64,000 nucleotides of DNA from Oscillospiraceae bacterium (GTDB lineage Bacteria > Bacillota > Clostridia > Oscillospirales > Oscillospiraceae). The stretch covers positions 1-64,000 of the forward strand of contig CAJTGJ010000022.1 of assembly GCA_910575695.1 (NCBI GenBank). Direction: 5' to 3'. Shown piece after piece: positions 1 to 8,299 of this stretch. How positions within the stretch are numbered: position 1 is the first letter of the stretch; each line of letters begins with the position of its first letter. The notes below the pieces were generated by a model. It made no database searches. It had not been told where the DNA came from and was given only the letters and a program-made list of their open reading frames with translations. Position numbers and translations under genes: made by a program.

Positions 1-261
1 CTCTCCATAGCTGGTGCGCAGCTTCTTGGAACTGTGCCCATTCCGGCTGTTTTCCGTTTCTTTATGCTTGTAGTCGTATTTGCTGTAGCCGAGTGCTTCG
101 CTCAGTTCCGCTTCCAGACCATCTTCCATGAACTCAGCAATCGTCTCTTTGAACAGTTCCTGGATATCTGTCATGCTGCTCACACCACTCAGCTCCAGCA
201 GTTCCCGAATCTTTGTCCGGCGCTCTTGCTCTTCCGGGCTGCGCTCCTTCCTTTTTCCCAT
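1..261 (-). CDS. IS256-family (mutator-type) transposase, N-terminal fragment
   Basis: The first 87 codons of a DDE transposase are present; the rest lies beyond the window edge. Translation starts at an ATG preceded by an AAGGAGG-like site (aaggaggtttacattATG). The visible part has the usual N-terminal region of IS256 transposases: a short basic start (MGKRKERSPEEQERR), then the helical segment DIQELFKETIAEFMEDGLE and the signature region LGYSKYDYKHKET followed by NSRNGHSSKK. The catalytic DDE residues would lie further downstream and cannot be seen. The gene moves its own element; it is probably active or recently active because the frame is clean. Confidence 0.85.
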   Translation of the reverse strand, partial: MGKRKERSPEEQERRTKIRELLELSGVSSMTDIQELFKETIAEFMEDGLEAELSEALGYSKYDYKHKETENSRNGHSSKKLRTSYGE

Positions 262-335
262 AATGTAAACCTCCTTAGTGATGTCCTCTTTCTACACCTC
301 CTTGGTGGTTTACACAATTTTAGGGGGTGTCCCAC
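1..335 (-). mobile_element. IS256-family insertion sequence, left-hand end (partial)
   Basis: The 5' end of a mutator-type insertion element runs off the left edge. It contains the start of a transposase gene and a terminal segment around 309-335 (reads ttttagggggtgtccc on the plus strand) that resembles the inverted-repeat tips of clostridial IS256-family elements. The tip abuts the interrupted ABC ATPase reading frame. The other end, and so the target duplication, is outside the window. The exact boundary is inferred to within a few bases. Confidence 0.75.
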
Positions 336-566
336 ATCCTGCTTTACAGCCCGTTCATCCTTTACATTATCCCTGCCAAAAACATGGATTTCCCCTGCAT
401 CCTTTTCAAGCATATTCAGAATAAGCTGTATCGTCGTTGTCTTTCCTGCGCCGTTCGGGCCAACAAGCCCCATGATATATCCCTTGGGCAAAGACAGGCT
501 GATGTTATTCAACCTGAAATTCTGAAAACTTTTGCCCACACCCTTTAATTCCAAAGTTTCAATCAT
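336..566 (-). pseudogene. ABC transporter ATP-binding protein (YtrB-like), truncated by IS insertion
   Basis: The first ~75 residues of an ABC ATPase are intact: a start MIETLELKGVGKSF, the Walker A loop GPNGAGKTTT at about residues 36-45, and the following helix QLILNMLEKDAGEIHVFG. After ERAVKQDVG the frame enters IS256 sequence, so the Q-loop, signature motif and Walker B are lost from this copy. Its start overlaps the end of the upstream GntR gene by 8 bases, the standard arrangement of YtrA-type regulator plus ABC transporter operons. The intact protein would energise a small export or stress-related transporter; this one cannot function. Confidence 0.8.
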
Positions 567-939
567 TTTGTACCTCCAACAAAAGCCGCAAAAGGCTTAT
601 AATTTCATCATTGGACATTGAAGCCCGTTCAGCAGCTTGTATAGCACAGTTCAGATTTTTTTCCACTTCTTTGATAAGCTGTTCCCGTATGAGATTGGAA
701 CTGCTCGACATCACAAAGAAGCCTTTGCCCTGCCGACTTGTAATAAATCCCTCCTGTTCAAGTTCGTTGTATGCTCTTGTAGTTGTCAATACGCTAATTC
801 TCAAATCTTTTGCCAGCTGCCGGAGTGAGGGGAGCATTTCATTCTCCGATAATTCACCTGACAATATCTGTTCTTTTATCTGTTCTTTTATCTGTTCTTT
901 TATTTGCTCATTTACAAAAGATAAAGTCGAAATAGCCAT
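559..939 (-). CDS. GntR-family transcriptional regulator, YtrA subfamily
   Basis: A 126-residue regulator with one winged-helix domain and a short C-terminal helix, the YtrA architecture that represses the ABC transporter gene behind it. The HTH core reads SLRQLAKDLRISVLTTTRAY followed by the wing GKGFFV. The first helix is abnormal: EQIK is repeated four times because of a 12-base tandem repeat. No ribosome binding site lies close to this ATG. Eight codons upstream an in-frame ATG at 963 sits next to GAGGGG, but a TAG at 940-942 separates the two. The gene may therefore start at 963 in an ancestor and be damaged here, or be translated poorly by re-initiation. With its transporter broken by an IS, it is probably decaying. 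Confidence 0.75.
   Translation of the reverse strand: MAISTLSFVNEQIKEQIKEQIKEQILSGELSENEMLPSLRQLAKDLRISVLTTTRAYNELEQEGFITSRQGKGFFVMSSSSNLIREQLIKEVEKNLNCAIQAAERASMSNDEIISLLRLLLEVQND
865..900. repeat. Tandem repeat, three 12-base units inside the GntR gene
   Basis: Three exact copies of tatctgttcttt (plus strand) in a row, followed by a degenerate fourth copy. The unit is a multiple of three, so it extends the first helix of the GntR protein by whole EQIK units without changing frame. Replication slippage can change the copy number. Confidence 0.9.
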
Positions 940-1061
940 CTAACTCGGATCGTATAGAGCCATTTCCCCTCGACATCTGGAAATAACGCGGTATCAGCGG
1001 CAAACCGCCCCGATGCATCCTCCGACTTTCCACCGGACGGCTGACGCCCCGCCGTCCCCAG

Positions 1062-1102
1062 CAAAAATTAACACCGCCGTCCCATTACGGGACGGCGGTG
1101 TT
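1062..1102 (-). terminator. Rho-independent terminator of the cinA operon
   Basis: A perfect 14-base stem (aacaccgccgtccc) with a 5-base loop lies immediately after the stop codon at 1105, followed on the minus strand by a T-rich tract (aatttttgc). Confidence 0.9.
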
Positions 1103-1104
1103 GT

Positions 1105-2313
1105 TTATGCCAGCAGCGGCGCGGTTACCTGCCGCAAACGGCAGTTCCCCTCATCCATGGCAGACAGCAGTGATTGCAGGAACGCCGCGTCCCCCGGGCC
1201 GCACGCCAGCTCCACCCTGTTGGCCCGCTGGGGGTCCAGCGCCTCCACCAGGGCCGCGCCGGAGCTGTAGTCCTCCCTCCGAAGGTCCCGGTCCCACATC
1301 ACACAGCCCTCCTGGGCCAGCATCTCCCGGCCCTCGCCGTCCACCCCGCCGGCGCTGACCACCAGCGCATGATACCGGGCGATCTCCGCCAGCAGGCGGC
1401 GGCCTTCCTTCAGCTGGGACACACATTCCTCCCCGCTCTCCCCGGTGAGCGCCAGCCCAATCGTGTGCCCTGCCGCCGCAATGCGGCGCACCGCGTCATC
1501 CTGGGCACGAAGCTCCTCGCAGGTGAACAGGAACAGGGCGTATTCCCTCCGGCCCGCCAGCAGACGGGCCACATCCTCTCCCTGCTCCCCCCAGCGGAAG
1601 GCCAGCCACGCCTCTGCCCCAGCCTCCACAGGCGGGTCGGATTCAACAGGCTTCTCTGAGCCGGAGGGGGGCGGCGGGTCTGATACCGCAGGCGCCGCCG
1701 TGGGAGGCGGCGCGGTGGGAGCCGCCGTGGGGGGCACCGGCAGGCTTGTGGGCACAGGCACCTCCACGCTGGCCAGATAATGGCGCAGGTTGTCCTCCAG
1801 CTGGCCGCTGGCCGCGTCCACAAAATCCAGGTCCCGAAGTACCACCGCGTTATTGGTCACCCGGATCAAAATCCCGTAGTCCGTGCGCACCCGGGAGCAG
1901 TTGATGGTGCTAAAAAAGCCGCACAGATAGTCGATGGGCAGAAACACCATGGAGTTGCGCACCATGGCCCGGGCCGATACCGGATTACCCTGCAAATCCT
2001 CGGCGCTGTTGTTCTGTATGTTGAACACGATGCCGATCTGCCCGTTGGACACCAGCACTGTCCGCCGGGTGGTGCTGTACAGGGCGCTCACCCCCAGATT
2101 GATGCCCGTGTCACGGATGGACAGCATGGTATAGGGCACGTACAGCACCCCGCTCATGACAGTGGGCATATTTTCGGCGGTCATGGTCACCACCTTCTCG
2201 TTCACCGCCATCAGGTATACCGCGCCCGGCGCGCCGGAGGCGGGTATGGAGATGCCAAGCGCCAGCGCGGCGCACAGTGCCAGCGCCAGCATCCCCTTTT
2301 TCCAATGCCTCAC
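1105..2313 (-). CDS. Secreted protein with copper-amine-oxidase-type stalk domain and a degenerate deacetylase-like C-terminus
   Basis: About 402 residues from a GTG at 2313, chosen because AAAGGAGG lies 7 bases upstream and the GTG overlaps the cinA stop (GTGA). An N-terminal signal peptide or anchor (GMLALALCAALALGI) leads to a domain of about 110 residues resembling the copper amine oxidase N-terminal stalk fold (DTGINLGVSALYSTTRR, then FLPIDYLCGFF), used by Firmicutes as an extracellular module. A Pro/Ala/Thr-rich linker follows at roughly residues 185-230. The last ~170 residues have the spacing of a polysaccharide deacetylase fold (RIAAAGHTIGLAL), but the metal-binding Asp/His motifs are not visible, so it is probably non-catalytic. 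Function unknown; likely cell-surface. Confidence 0.7.
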   Translation of the reverse strand: MRHWKKGMLALALCAALALGISIPASGAPGAVYLMAVNEKVVTMTAENMPTVMSGVLYVPYTMLSIRDTGINLGVSALYSTTRRTVLVSNGQIGIVFNIQNNSAEDLQGNPVSARAMVRNSMVFLPIDYLCGFFSTINCSRVRTDYGILIRVTNNAVVLRDLDFVDAASGQLEDNLRHYLASVEVPVPTSLPVPPTAAPTAPPPTAAPAVSDPPPPSGSEKPVESDPPVEAGAEAWLAFRWGEQGEDVARLLAGRREYALFLFTCEELRAQDDAVRRIAAAGHTIGLALTGESGEECVSQLKEGRRLLAEIARYHALVVSAGGVDGEGREMLAQEGCVMWDRDLRREDYSSGAALVEALDPQRANRVELACGPGDAAFLQSLLSAMDEGNCRLRQVTAPLLA

Positions 2314-3596
2314 CCTTCCGCCTCCTTTGTGCTGTCGCTGGCCGGGTCCAGCCCCTCCAGCCACCGCCGGACCATGTCCAGGGCATGGTTGACAGCCAGA
2401 TTCCGGGTACGGTCCCTGCGGGCGTTGTGGCTGGCCAGGTTCAGCTTCTTCACCCAGCACCCGTCCGGCGCGGCCAGGGCGGTGTACACCAGCCCCACCG
2501 GGTTGCCCCGGTCGTCCGGGTCGGGGCCCGCCACCCCGGTGACAGACACCGCCACGTCGCAGCCCAGCACCCGCCGGGCCCCCTGGGCCATCTGTTCCGC
2601 CACCTCGGCGCACACCGCGCTCTTTTCGTCCAGCAGGGCCTGGGACACCCCCAGCACCCCCGCCTTGACCTCACAGTGGTAGCTCACCACGCCGCCCTTG
2701 AACACCGACGCCGAACCAGGCACGTCGGTAATGCGCTTGGCGATGAAGCCCCCGGTACAGCTCTCCGCCGTGCCCAGGGTCAGGCCCCGCTCCCGCAGGC
2801 CGTCCAGCACCGCCTGCTCCAGCCCGGACACGTCCGCGCCGTAAATCAGCTCGCCTAAAATGCCCCGCACCTCCGCCTCAATGGGGGCGATAAGGGAGTC
2901 CGCCGCCTCCGCGGTATCCGCCTTGGCGGTGATGCGCAGCTCCACCTCTCCCTCCTTGGCGTAGGGGGCCAGGGTGGGGTTGGCCAGCGTGTTCATCCGG
3001 TCTCGGAGCAGAGATTCCACCGCCGATTCCCCCAGGCCGAACACCCGCAGGGTGCGGGATCGAATCACGCCCTCGCTCAGCCGGGACAGATAGGGTACGG
3101 CCCGCTCCCGGAACATGGGCAGGCACTCGCTGGGCGGGCCGGGCAGCATGACCACATGGGTCCCGGCCTCCTCAAAGGCACAGCCGGGGGCGGTGCCCCA
3201 GTCGTTGTCCAGCACCGTGCAGCCCTCGGGGAGGTATGCCTGCTGGAGGTTGTTTTCCGTCATCTCCCGGCCCGATTGGGCGAAATAACACTGGATGCGC
3301 CGGGCGCACTCGGGATGGTACACCATCTGCTTTCCAAAGGCCTCCGCCAGGGTCTGCTTGGTCAAATCGTCACAGGTGGGGCCCAGCCCCCCGGTGGTAA
3401 TCAGCACGTCCGCCCGACTCCGGGCCAGCTCCACGGCGGCGCGCAGGCGCTCCGGGTTGTCCCCCACCACGGAATGGTACAGCACGTTCAGGCCCAGGCC
3501 GGACAGCTCACGGCTCAAGGCCTGGGCGTCGGAGTTGACGATGTTTCCCAGCAGCAGCTCGGTGCCTACGGACAAAATTTCTACGGTATGGCTCAT
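2310..3596 (-). CDS. cinA: CinA family protein (competence/damage-inducible protein A; nicotinamide-nucleotide amidase)
   Basis: The protein has 428 residues, normal for the family. The N-terminal half is a MoaB/MogA-type molybdopterin-binding fold (VEILSVGTELLLGNIVNSDA, then TTGGLGPTCDDLTK), linked in characterised homologues to ADP-ribose pyrophosphatase activity. The C-terminal ~160 residues form the PncC domain (GLTLGTAESCTGGF, then SVTGVAGPDP) that deamidates nicotinamide mononucleotide in NAD recycling. The ATG at 3596 follows GAGGAGG with good spacing. It leads a two-gene operon with the stalk-domain protein, whose start overlaps its stop. In many Firmicutes cinA sits beside recA; that is not so here. 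Confidence 0.95.
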   Translation of the reverse strand: MSHTVEILSVGTELLLGNIVNSDAQALSRELSGLGLNVLYHSVVGDNPERLRAAVELARSRADVLITTGGLGPTCDDLTKQTLAEAFGKQMVYHPECARRIQCYFAQSGREMTENNLQQAYLPEGCTVLDNDWGTAPGCAFEEAGTHVVMLPGPPSECLPMFRERAVPYLSRLSEGVIRSRTLRVFGLGESAVESLLRDRMNTLANPTLAPYAKEGEVELRITAKADTAEAADSLIAPIEAEVRGILGELIYGADVSGLEQAVLDGLRERGLTLGTAESCTGGFIAKRITDVPGSASVFKGGVVSYHCEVKAGVLGVSQALLDEKSAVCAEVAEQMAQGARRVLGCDVAVSVTGVAGPDPDDRGNPVGLVYTALAAPDGCWVKKLNLASHNARRDRTRNLAVNHALDMVRRWLEGLDPASDSTKEAEG

Positions 3597-3642
3597 CAAA
3601 ACAGCCTCCTCACGGGGTGATTTCCTTTTTTGATTTCCCCTT

Positions 3643-3671
3643 ATTTTATCCCCCAGGCGGGGGGCTGTCAA
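3643..3671 (-). promoter_or_regulatory. Sigma-A promoter of cinA
   Basis: Minus strand: TTGACA, a 17-base spacer and TAAAAT, about 47 bases before the cinA start. Near-consensus. Confidence 0.8.
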
Positions 3672-3709
3672 GGGAAAGCGCCTATGCCGGCGCATTTTAC
3701 CGGCGGCAC

Positions 3710-3738
3710 TTGCGCCGCCTCCCCTGCTATGGTATAAT
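3710..3738 (+). promoter_or_regulatory. Promoter of the SLH-domain protein gene
   Basis: TTGCGC, 17-base spacer, TATAAT. The consensus -10 is about 80 bases upstream of the start codon at 3820, leaving an untranslated leader in which nothing structured was noticed. Confidence 0.65.
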
Positions 3739-3819
3739 ATACTTGTTTACATAATGCCTGTCCATCATATGCCCGCAGGCTGGACGCGGTGCGGGCAGCG
3801 TACGAAAGGAGCATGAATC

Positions 3820-5007
3820 ATGAAAATCAAGAAATTATCCAGCGCGCTGCTGGCCGCCGCCATGGTGTTCAGCCTGCTGTGTATGCCCGCCCTGGCCGCG
3901 GAATCCAACGGCCCGGCGGACGCGCTGACACAGGGCCGGGTCTGGCTGGATTTACCGGAATGGGACGCGGAAAAAAACGTCACCGTCACACTGGTGGGCC
4001 TGGACATTGGCGGCGAGGAGACGGAACAGGAGATTAAGACGCTGAACTATGTTCCCCTGGGCGTCACCTTCTCCGGGGGACCGGACTTTTACCTGTTCGC
4101 CTTTTCCGACCCAGACGGCGACGGGAAATACGAATGCCGGTATAACACCGGCGGTACGGTCCTTCCCCTGCCAACCCAGGACTTCAGCACAGGCGGCAGC
4201 AGTGCAAATTATTTTGCGTGGGGCCTGGGTGAGAACGTTTTGTCCTCAAAGCGCAGCGATTCCAACGCACGCGGCTACCGCACCCTCACCACCGACTACC
4301 TGGTGGACCTGTACGGCCCCAACACCATCGTTGCGTTCTCCATTGAGAACCTCTCGTGGTGGTTCTATCTGACCGGGGAGCAGCAGGGCGAGGGCCTGGG
4401 CAGCGACAGCCTTGCCCGCTACAACATGGCCATCAGCGGCCAGGGCTATCTGACCAGCCCCTGGGCCAGGGACGTGGTGGATGAGGCCGGCAGCAGCGGC
4501 CTGATTCCCGCCCTGGTGGAGGACAACCACGACTTCTATTTCCAGGGCGAGGTCACCCGGGCGGAATTTGCCGCCATCGCCGTGAAGCTGTACGAGGCCA
4601 TGAGCGGCAAGGAGGCCGCTTACTCCGACAGCAACCCCTTCACCGACGTACAGGCCGGGTCGGAGGCGTATCCGTACATCATGGCGGCACGGGATCTGGG
4701 CATCGTCCAGGGCAATTCCCTCACCGAAAACACCTTCGCGCCCGACGCCCTGGTCAAGCGCCAGGACGCGGCGCTGATGCTGGCCCGCGTGTATACCCTC
4801 CTGGGCGGCAGGATCCCCGCCGGAGCGTCCACTGCCTTCTCCGACAACGCCGAGATCCGGGCCGACGCCATGGACGCCGTGGCCTTCATGAGCGATAACG
4901 GGATCATCAACGGTATCGGCGGCAATCGCTTTGCACCCTCCAATGGCGCCACTGTGGAGCAGGCGCTGAAAATCGCCGTCTATATGCTGAACAGCCTGAA
5001 CGTCTGA
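3820..5007 (+). CDS. S-layer homology (SLH) domain surface protein
   Basis: 395 residues with a clear signal peptide (basic MKIKK, hydrophobic core, cleavage near LALAAES at about residue 26). The middle ~200 residues have no family I can name; they are rich in Gly, Asp and Tyr and look like an extracellular beta-rich domain. The C-terminal half carries SLH modules: QGEVTRAEFAAIAVKLYE (about 245), FTDVQAGSEAYPYIMAA leading to FAPDALVKRQDAALML (about 300), and a last unit ending FAPSNGATVEQALKI. SLH modules bind pyruvylated secondary cell wall polymer, so the protein is probably held non-covalently on the wall. Monocistronic, with its own promoter and terminator. Confidence 0.9.
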   Translation: MKIKKLSSALLAAAMVFSLLCMPALAAESNGPADALTQGRVWLDLPEWDAEKNVTVTLVGLDIGGEETEQEIKTLNYVPLGVTFSGGPDFYLFAFSDPDGDGKYECRYNTGGTVLPLPTQDFSTGGSSANYFAWGLGENVLSSKRSDSNARGYRTLTTDYLVDLYGPNTIVAFSIENLSWWFYLTGEQQGEGLGSDSLARYNMAISGQGYLTSPWARDVVDEAGSSGLIPALVEDNHDFYFQGEVTRAEFAAIAVKLYEAMSGKEAAYSDSNPFTDVQAGSEAYPYIMAARDLGIVQGNSLTENTFAPDALVKRQDAALMLARVYTLLGGRIPAGASTAFSDNAEIRADAMDAVAFMSDNGIINGIGGNRFAPSNGATVEQALKIAVYMLNSLNV

Positions 5008-5023
5008 CGCGGCGCGGTCTCAA

Positions 5024-5056
5024 CTCCCCGGGGCAAGGAGCCTCCGGGGAGTTTTC
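5024..5056 (+). terminator. Terminator after the SLH protein gene
   Basis: Stem CTCCCCGG/CCGGGGAG with a 12-base loop, followed by TTTTCG, 17 bases after the stop codon. Confidence 0.8.
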
Positions 5057-5175
5057 GCCTGGCCTCGGGAGAAAATTGGTAAAATTCTGTTTTCGGCTTC
5101 CTATTTTTACTCTCCTGTGATAAAATATATGGGTTGGATTCAAAGACGCAAACGCTATGCCGGGAGGTATGGACC

Positions 5176-5724
5176 ATGGAATTAACAGAAAAAACACTGG
5201 TTAGTGAAAAGGTATTTGACGGAGTGCTGCTCAAGGTCTACCGGGACGAGGTGGAGCTGTCGGGCGGCGGCACATCGGTGCGGGAATTTGTCCACCACCC
5301 CGGCGGGGTGGCGGCTGTGGCCATCGACAACGATGGAAACGTCTATCTGGAGCGGCAGTTCCGCTATCCCTACCGCAAGGTGGTCACCGAGATCCCCGCG
5401 GGCAAGCTGGAGCCGGACGAGGACCCCTCTGACGCCATCCGGCGGGAGCTGAAGGAGGAGATCGGCGCCACCGCCGGTCGCTGGGACCCTCTGGGCTATA
5501 TGATGCCCAGCGTGGGATATACGGACGAGATGCTCTACCTTTATCTGGCCCGGGACCTGACCTTCGGGGACACCCACTGGGACCAGGACGAATTTTTGGA
5601 ACCGTTCAAGCTGCCCTTTGCCGAGGCGCTCTCCCAGGCGGCGGACGGGCGCATCAGCGACGGCAAAACAGTAGCCGCCCTGTTCCGGGCGGACCGGATC
5701 ATGCGGGAGGAAGCAAATGAGTAA
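5176..5724 (+). CDS. nudF: ADP-ribose pyrophosphatase (Nudix hydrolase)
   Basis: 182 residues from the ATG at 5176, which has GGGAGG 8 bases upstream; an in-frame codon further 5' lacks a binding site. The Nudix box is complete (GKLEPDEDP, then RRELKEEIGA at about residues 75-97), supplying the metal-binding glutamates. A proline downstream of the box and the EFVHHPGGVAAVAI strand fit the ADP-ribose-cleaving NudF/YqkG branch, which converts ADP-ribose to AMP and ribose 5-phosphate. Its last 8 bases overlap walR, so nudF heads the walRK transcript. That pairing is unusual; the link between nucleotide clean-up and wall signalling is probably only transcriptional. Confidence 0.92.
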   Translation: MELTEKTLVSEKVFDGVLLKVYRDEVELSGGGTSVREFVHHPGGVAAVAIDNDGNVYLERQFRYPYRKVVTEIPAGKLEPDEDPSDAIRRELKEEIGATAGRWDPLGYMMPSVGYTDEMLYLYLARDLTFGDTHWDQDEFLEPFKLPFAEALSQAADGRISDGKTVAALFRADRIMREEANE

Positions 5725-6421
5725 AAAAATCCTGGTGGTGGAGGACGAACGCAATATCGTGGACATCCTCACCTTCAACCTGATCCGGGAGGGCTACGAG
5801 ACCCTGGAGGCCCTGGACGGCGCGGCGGGGCTGAAGCTGGCCCTGGACGAGGACCCGGACCTGATCCTGCTGGATCTGATGCTGCCCAAAATGGACGGCT
5901 TTGAGGTGTGCCGCACCCTGCGGGAGCAGGGCCGGGCCACCCCCATCATCATGCTCACCGCCCGGGAGGAGGAGACGGACAAGGTGCTGGGGCTGGAGCT
6001 GGGCGCGGACGACTACATCACCAAGCCCTTCTCCATGCGGGAGCTGCTGGCCCGGGTGAAAAGCAATATCCGCCGGTCCGAGATGCTCTCCCAGGCCGCG
6101 CCCAAAAGCGCCGCAAACCGGCTGGATTTCGGCCGGCTCCAGCTGGACACCGACACCATGCTGGTGTACAAGGACGGCAGTCCCCTGGACCTGACCCAGC
6201 GGGAATATGAGCTGGTGAAGGCCCTGGCCTCCAGCCGGGGGCAGGCCCTGAGCCGGGAATCGCTGATGAAGCAGGTTTGGAACTTCGAGGGCTTTGTGGG
6301 CGACGTACGGGCGGTGGACGTAGCCATCCGGCGTCTGCGGGAAAAGATCGAGGACGACCCCGCCGAGCCCAGATTCATCATCACCCGCCGGGGGCTGGGG
6401 TACGCGTTTGGGACGCCGTAG
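5717..6421 (+). CDS. walR: Response regulator, OmpR/PhoB family, WalR (YycF)-like
   Basis: 234 residues. The receiver domain (1-~120) has acidic residues in VVEDERN, the phosphoacceptor Asp in LILLDLMLPKMDG (about residue 54), the conserved Thr in IIMLTARE and Lys in ITKPFSMREL. The winged-helix effector (from ~135) has the LTQREYELVKALA helix and the DNA-recognition region VDVAIRRLREKIEDDP ending in RRGLGYAF. Gene order walR-walK-yycH-yycI identifies it as the cell-wall regulator rather than PhoP. It overlaps nudF by 8 bases. WalR is normally essential and controls autolysins. Confidence 0.92.
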   Translation: MSKKILVVEDERNIVDILTFNLIREGYETLEALDGAAGLKLALDEDPDLILLDLMLPKMDGFEVCRTLREQGRATPIIMLTAREEETDKVLGLELGADDYITKPFSMRELLARVKSNIRRSEMLSQAAPKSAANRLDFGRLQLDTDTMLVYKDGSPLDLTQREYELVKALASSRGQALSRESLMKQVWNFEGFVGDVRAVDVAIRRLREKIEDDPAEPRFIITRRGLGYAFGTP

Positions 6422-6514
6422 CCCCATCCCGGACCGCATTTTTTCATCGCCCGCACAGGCGGAAGGGACAGCCCCTCCCCTGCTCAATCCATTATTCGGA
6501 AAGGAGGCCCATCT

Positions 6515-8299
6515 ATGCGCCGCAACATCCATCTGAAGCTGGTGCTCATCCTGGTGCTGCTCATTGTGTCACTGATGGTGGTGGTGGGCGCGTTCCTGAT
6601 GAACTCCGTCACCGGATACTATATCAACGAATTTTACAGCCAGATCGCCGCCGCTTTCGGTCAGGACAACGCCGATTTTGTCCGGGACCTCCAGAACACC
6701 AGCGAGGACGAGACGGACGGCGCCGCCATGATAGAGGCGGTGCTGTCCGCCTATGAGGGCGTTCTGGGGGTGGACCGGCGCACCCGCAATTTCTATGTGC
6801 TGGACGGGTCCACCGGGCGCTGTCTGGCCGGTTCCGGCCCGGAGCCGGAGGGAGGTCTGGCCGTCACCCCCAACCTGTCCAAAGCCCTGCGGGGCAAACC
6901 GGGCTTTGAGAGCAGCGTCACCGCCGACTACATGGACGCCGCCATCCCCATCACCCGGGGCGGGCAGTCCTACATCGTGTATATCCTGGACAACCGGCAA
7001 ACCGCCCAGGCGCTGAACTCCGAGATGTTCTCCCTTATCATAGAGGCCATGGTGCTGGGGCTGATCATCTCCATCCTGCTGTCCTTCCTGCTGTCCAAAA
7101 CCATGGTGCGGCCCCTCCAGCGGCTCACCGACGGCATCGAGCTTGCCGCCGGGGGGGATTTCTCCCACAAGCTGGAGGTCACCAGCAGCGATGAGATCGG
7201 CCAGCTTACCGAGAGCTTCAACGCCATGGCCAAGCAGCTCCAGTCCACCATCGCCGCTGTGGAGAACGAACGCAACAAGCTGGACACCCTGTTCCTCCAT
7301 ATGGCGGACGGGGTGGTGGCCTTCGACCGGGAGGAACGGGTGATCCACTCCAATCCCGCCGCCGCCCGCCTGCTGGGGCGCACCTTCACCCAGCAGGACC
7401 GGTACGGCGAGCTGTTTGGCGACCTGTACACCTTCACCCAGGCCAAAGCGGCCAAGGCCGGACTGACCGGCTCCCGGACGGTGGACGGGCGCTATCTGGA
7501 GCTGCTGCTGGCCCCCTTCGCCCGGGAGGGCCAGGGCGGCGTGCTGGTGCTCATCCACGACGTCACCGAGCAGCGGGAGGCGGAGCAGCAGCGCAAGGAC
7601 TTTGTGGCCAACGTGTCCCACGAGCTGCGCACCCCGCTGACCAACATCAAGAGCTACGCCGAAACCCTGAACGATGGCATCGGCGACCTGCCCCCGGAGA
7701 TGGAGAAAAAATTTCTGGGGGTCATTCTCAATGAATCCGACCGAATGACCCATATTTTGCAGGACCTGCTTACCCTGTCCCGGTTCGATTCCGGCCGGAG
7801 CGAGCTCCACCTCACCCGGTTCCACTTCGCCAAGGCGGTTGACGACACCTATCAGGCCGTCCTCATGGACGCCCAGAACCATGCCCACACCATCAAGCTG
7901 GATCTGGCCGAATGGCTTCCCCAGGTCCGGGCCGACCGGGAGCGGATCATGCAGGTGATGATGAACATCGTGTCCAACGCCATCAAATACACCCCCGACG
8001 GGGGGCGCATCGTCCTGTCCGCCGGCATCGACGGGGACAAGGTGTGGATGCAGGTGGACGACAACGGCATCGGCATACCCGCCAGGGACCGGGACCGGAT
8101 CTTCGAGCGTTTCTACCGGGTGGACAAGGCCCGCTCCCGGCAGTCCGGCGGCACGGGCCTGGGGCTGTCCATCGCCCAGGAGATCATGCTCCAGCACGAG
8201 GGCCGTCTGTACCTGGTGGACAAAGACCAGCCCGGTCTGACCATCCGCATGGAACTGCCCATCGCCGGACCCAGGGAGGAGGCGGGCCATGAGGGATAA
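6515..8299 (+). CDS. walK: Sensor histidine kinase WalK (YycG)-like
   Basis: 594 residues, with AAAGGAGG 8 bases before the ATG. Domains in order: TM1 (about 7-30), an extracellular sensing domain (~31-170), TM2 (SLIIEAMVLGLIISILLSFLL, about 170-192), HAMP (~195-250), a PAS domain (~260-350, VVAFDREERVIHSNPAA), the HisKA dimerisation helix with phosphoacceptor His in VSHELRTPLTN (about residue 370), and a HATPase domain with N box (MNIVSNAIKY), G1 (DDNGIGIP) and G2 (GGTGLGLSI). It phosphorylates WalR in response to wall status. A 93-base gap separates it from walR, and it overlaps yycH by 11 bases. Confidence 0.93.
   Translation: MRRNIHLKLVLILVLLIVSLMVVVGAFLMNSVTGYYINEFYSQIAAAFGQDNADFVRDLQNTSEDETDGAAMIEAVLSAYEGVLGVDRRTRNFYVLDGSTGRCLAGSGPEPEGGLAVTPNLSKALRGKPGFESSVTADYMDAAIPITRGGQSYIVYILDNRQTAQALNSEMFSLIIEAMVLGLIISILLSFLLSKTMVRPLQRLTDGIELAAGGDFSHKLEVTSSDEIGQLTESFNAMAKQLQSTIAAVENERNKLDTLFLHMADGVVAFDREERVIHSNPAAARLLGRTFTQQDRYGELFGDLYTFTQAKAAKAGLTGSRTVDGRYLELLLAPFAREGQGGVLVLIHDVTEQREAEQQRKDFVANVSHELRTPLTNIKSYAETLNDGIGDLPPEMEKKFLGVILNESDRMTHILQDLLTLSRFDSGRSELHLTRFHFAKAVDDTYQAVLMDAQNHAHTIKLDLAEWLPQVRADRERIMQVMMNIVSNAIKYTPDGGRIVLSAGIDGDKVWMQVDDNGIGIPARDRDRIFERFYRVDKARSRQSGGTGLGLSIAQEIMLQHEGRLYLVDKDQPGLTIRMELPIAGPREEAGHEG

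Noticed and set aside
865-900. Short direct repeats considered as a CRISPR array
   Set aside because: Units are 12 bases, contiguous without spacers, and lie in a coding sequence. No other spaced direct repeats of CRISPR size were seen anywhere in the window.
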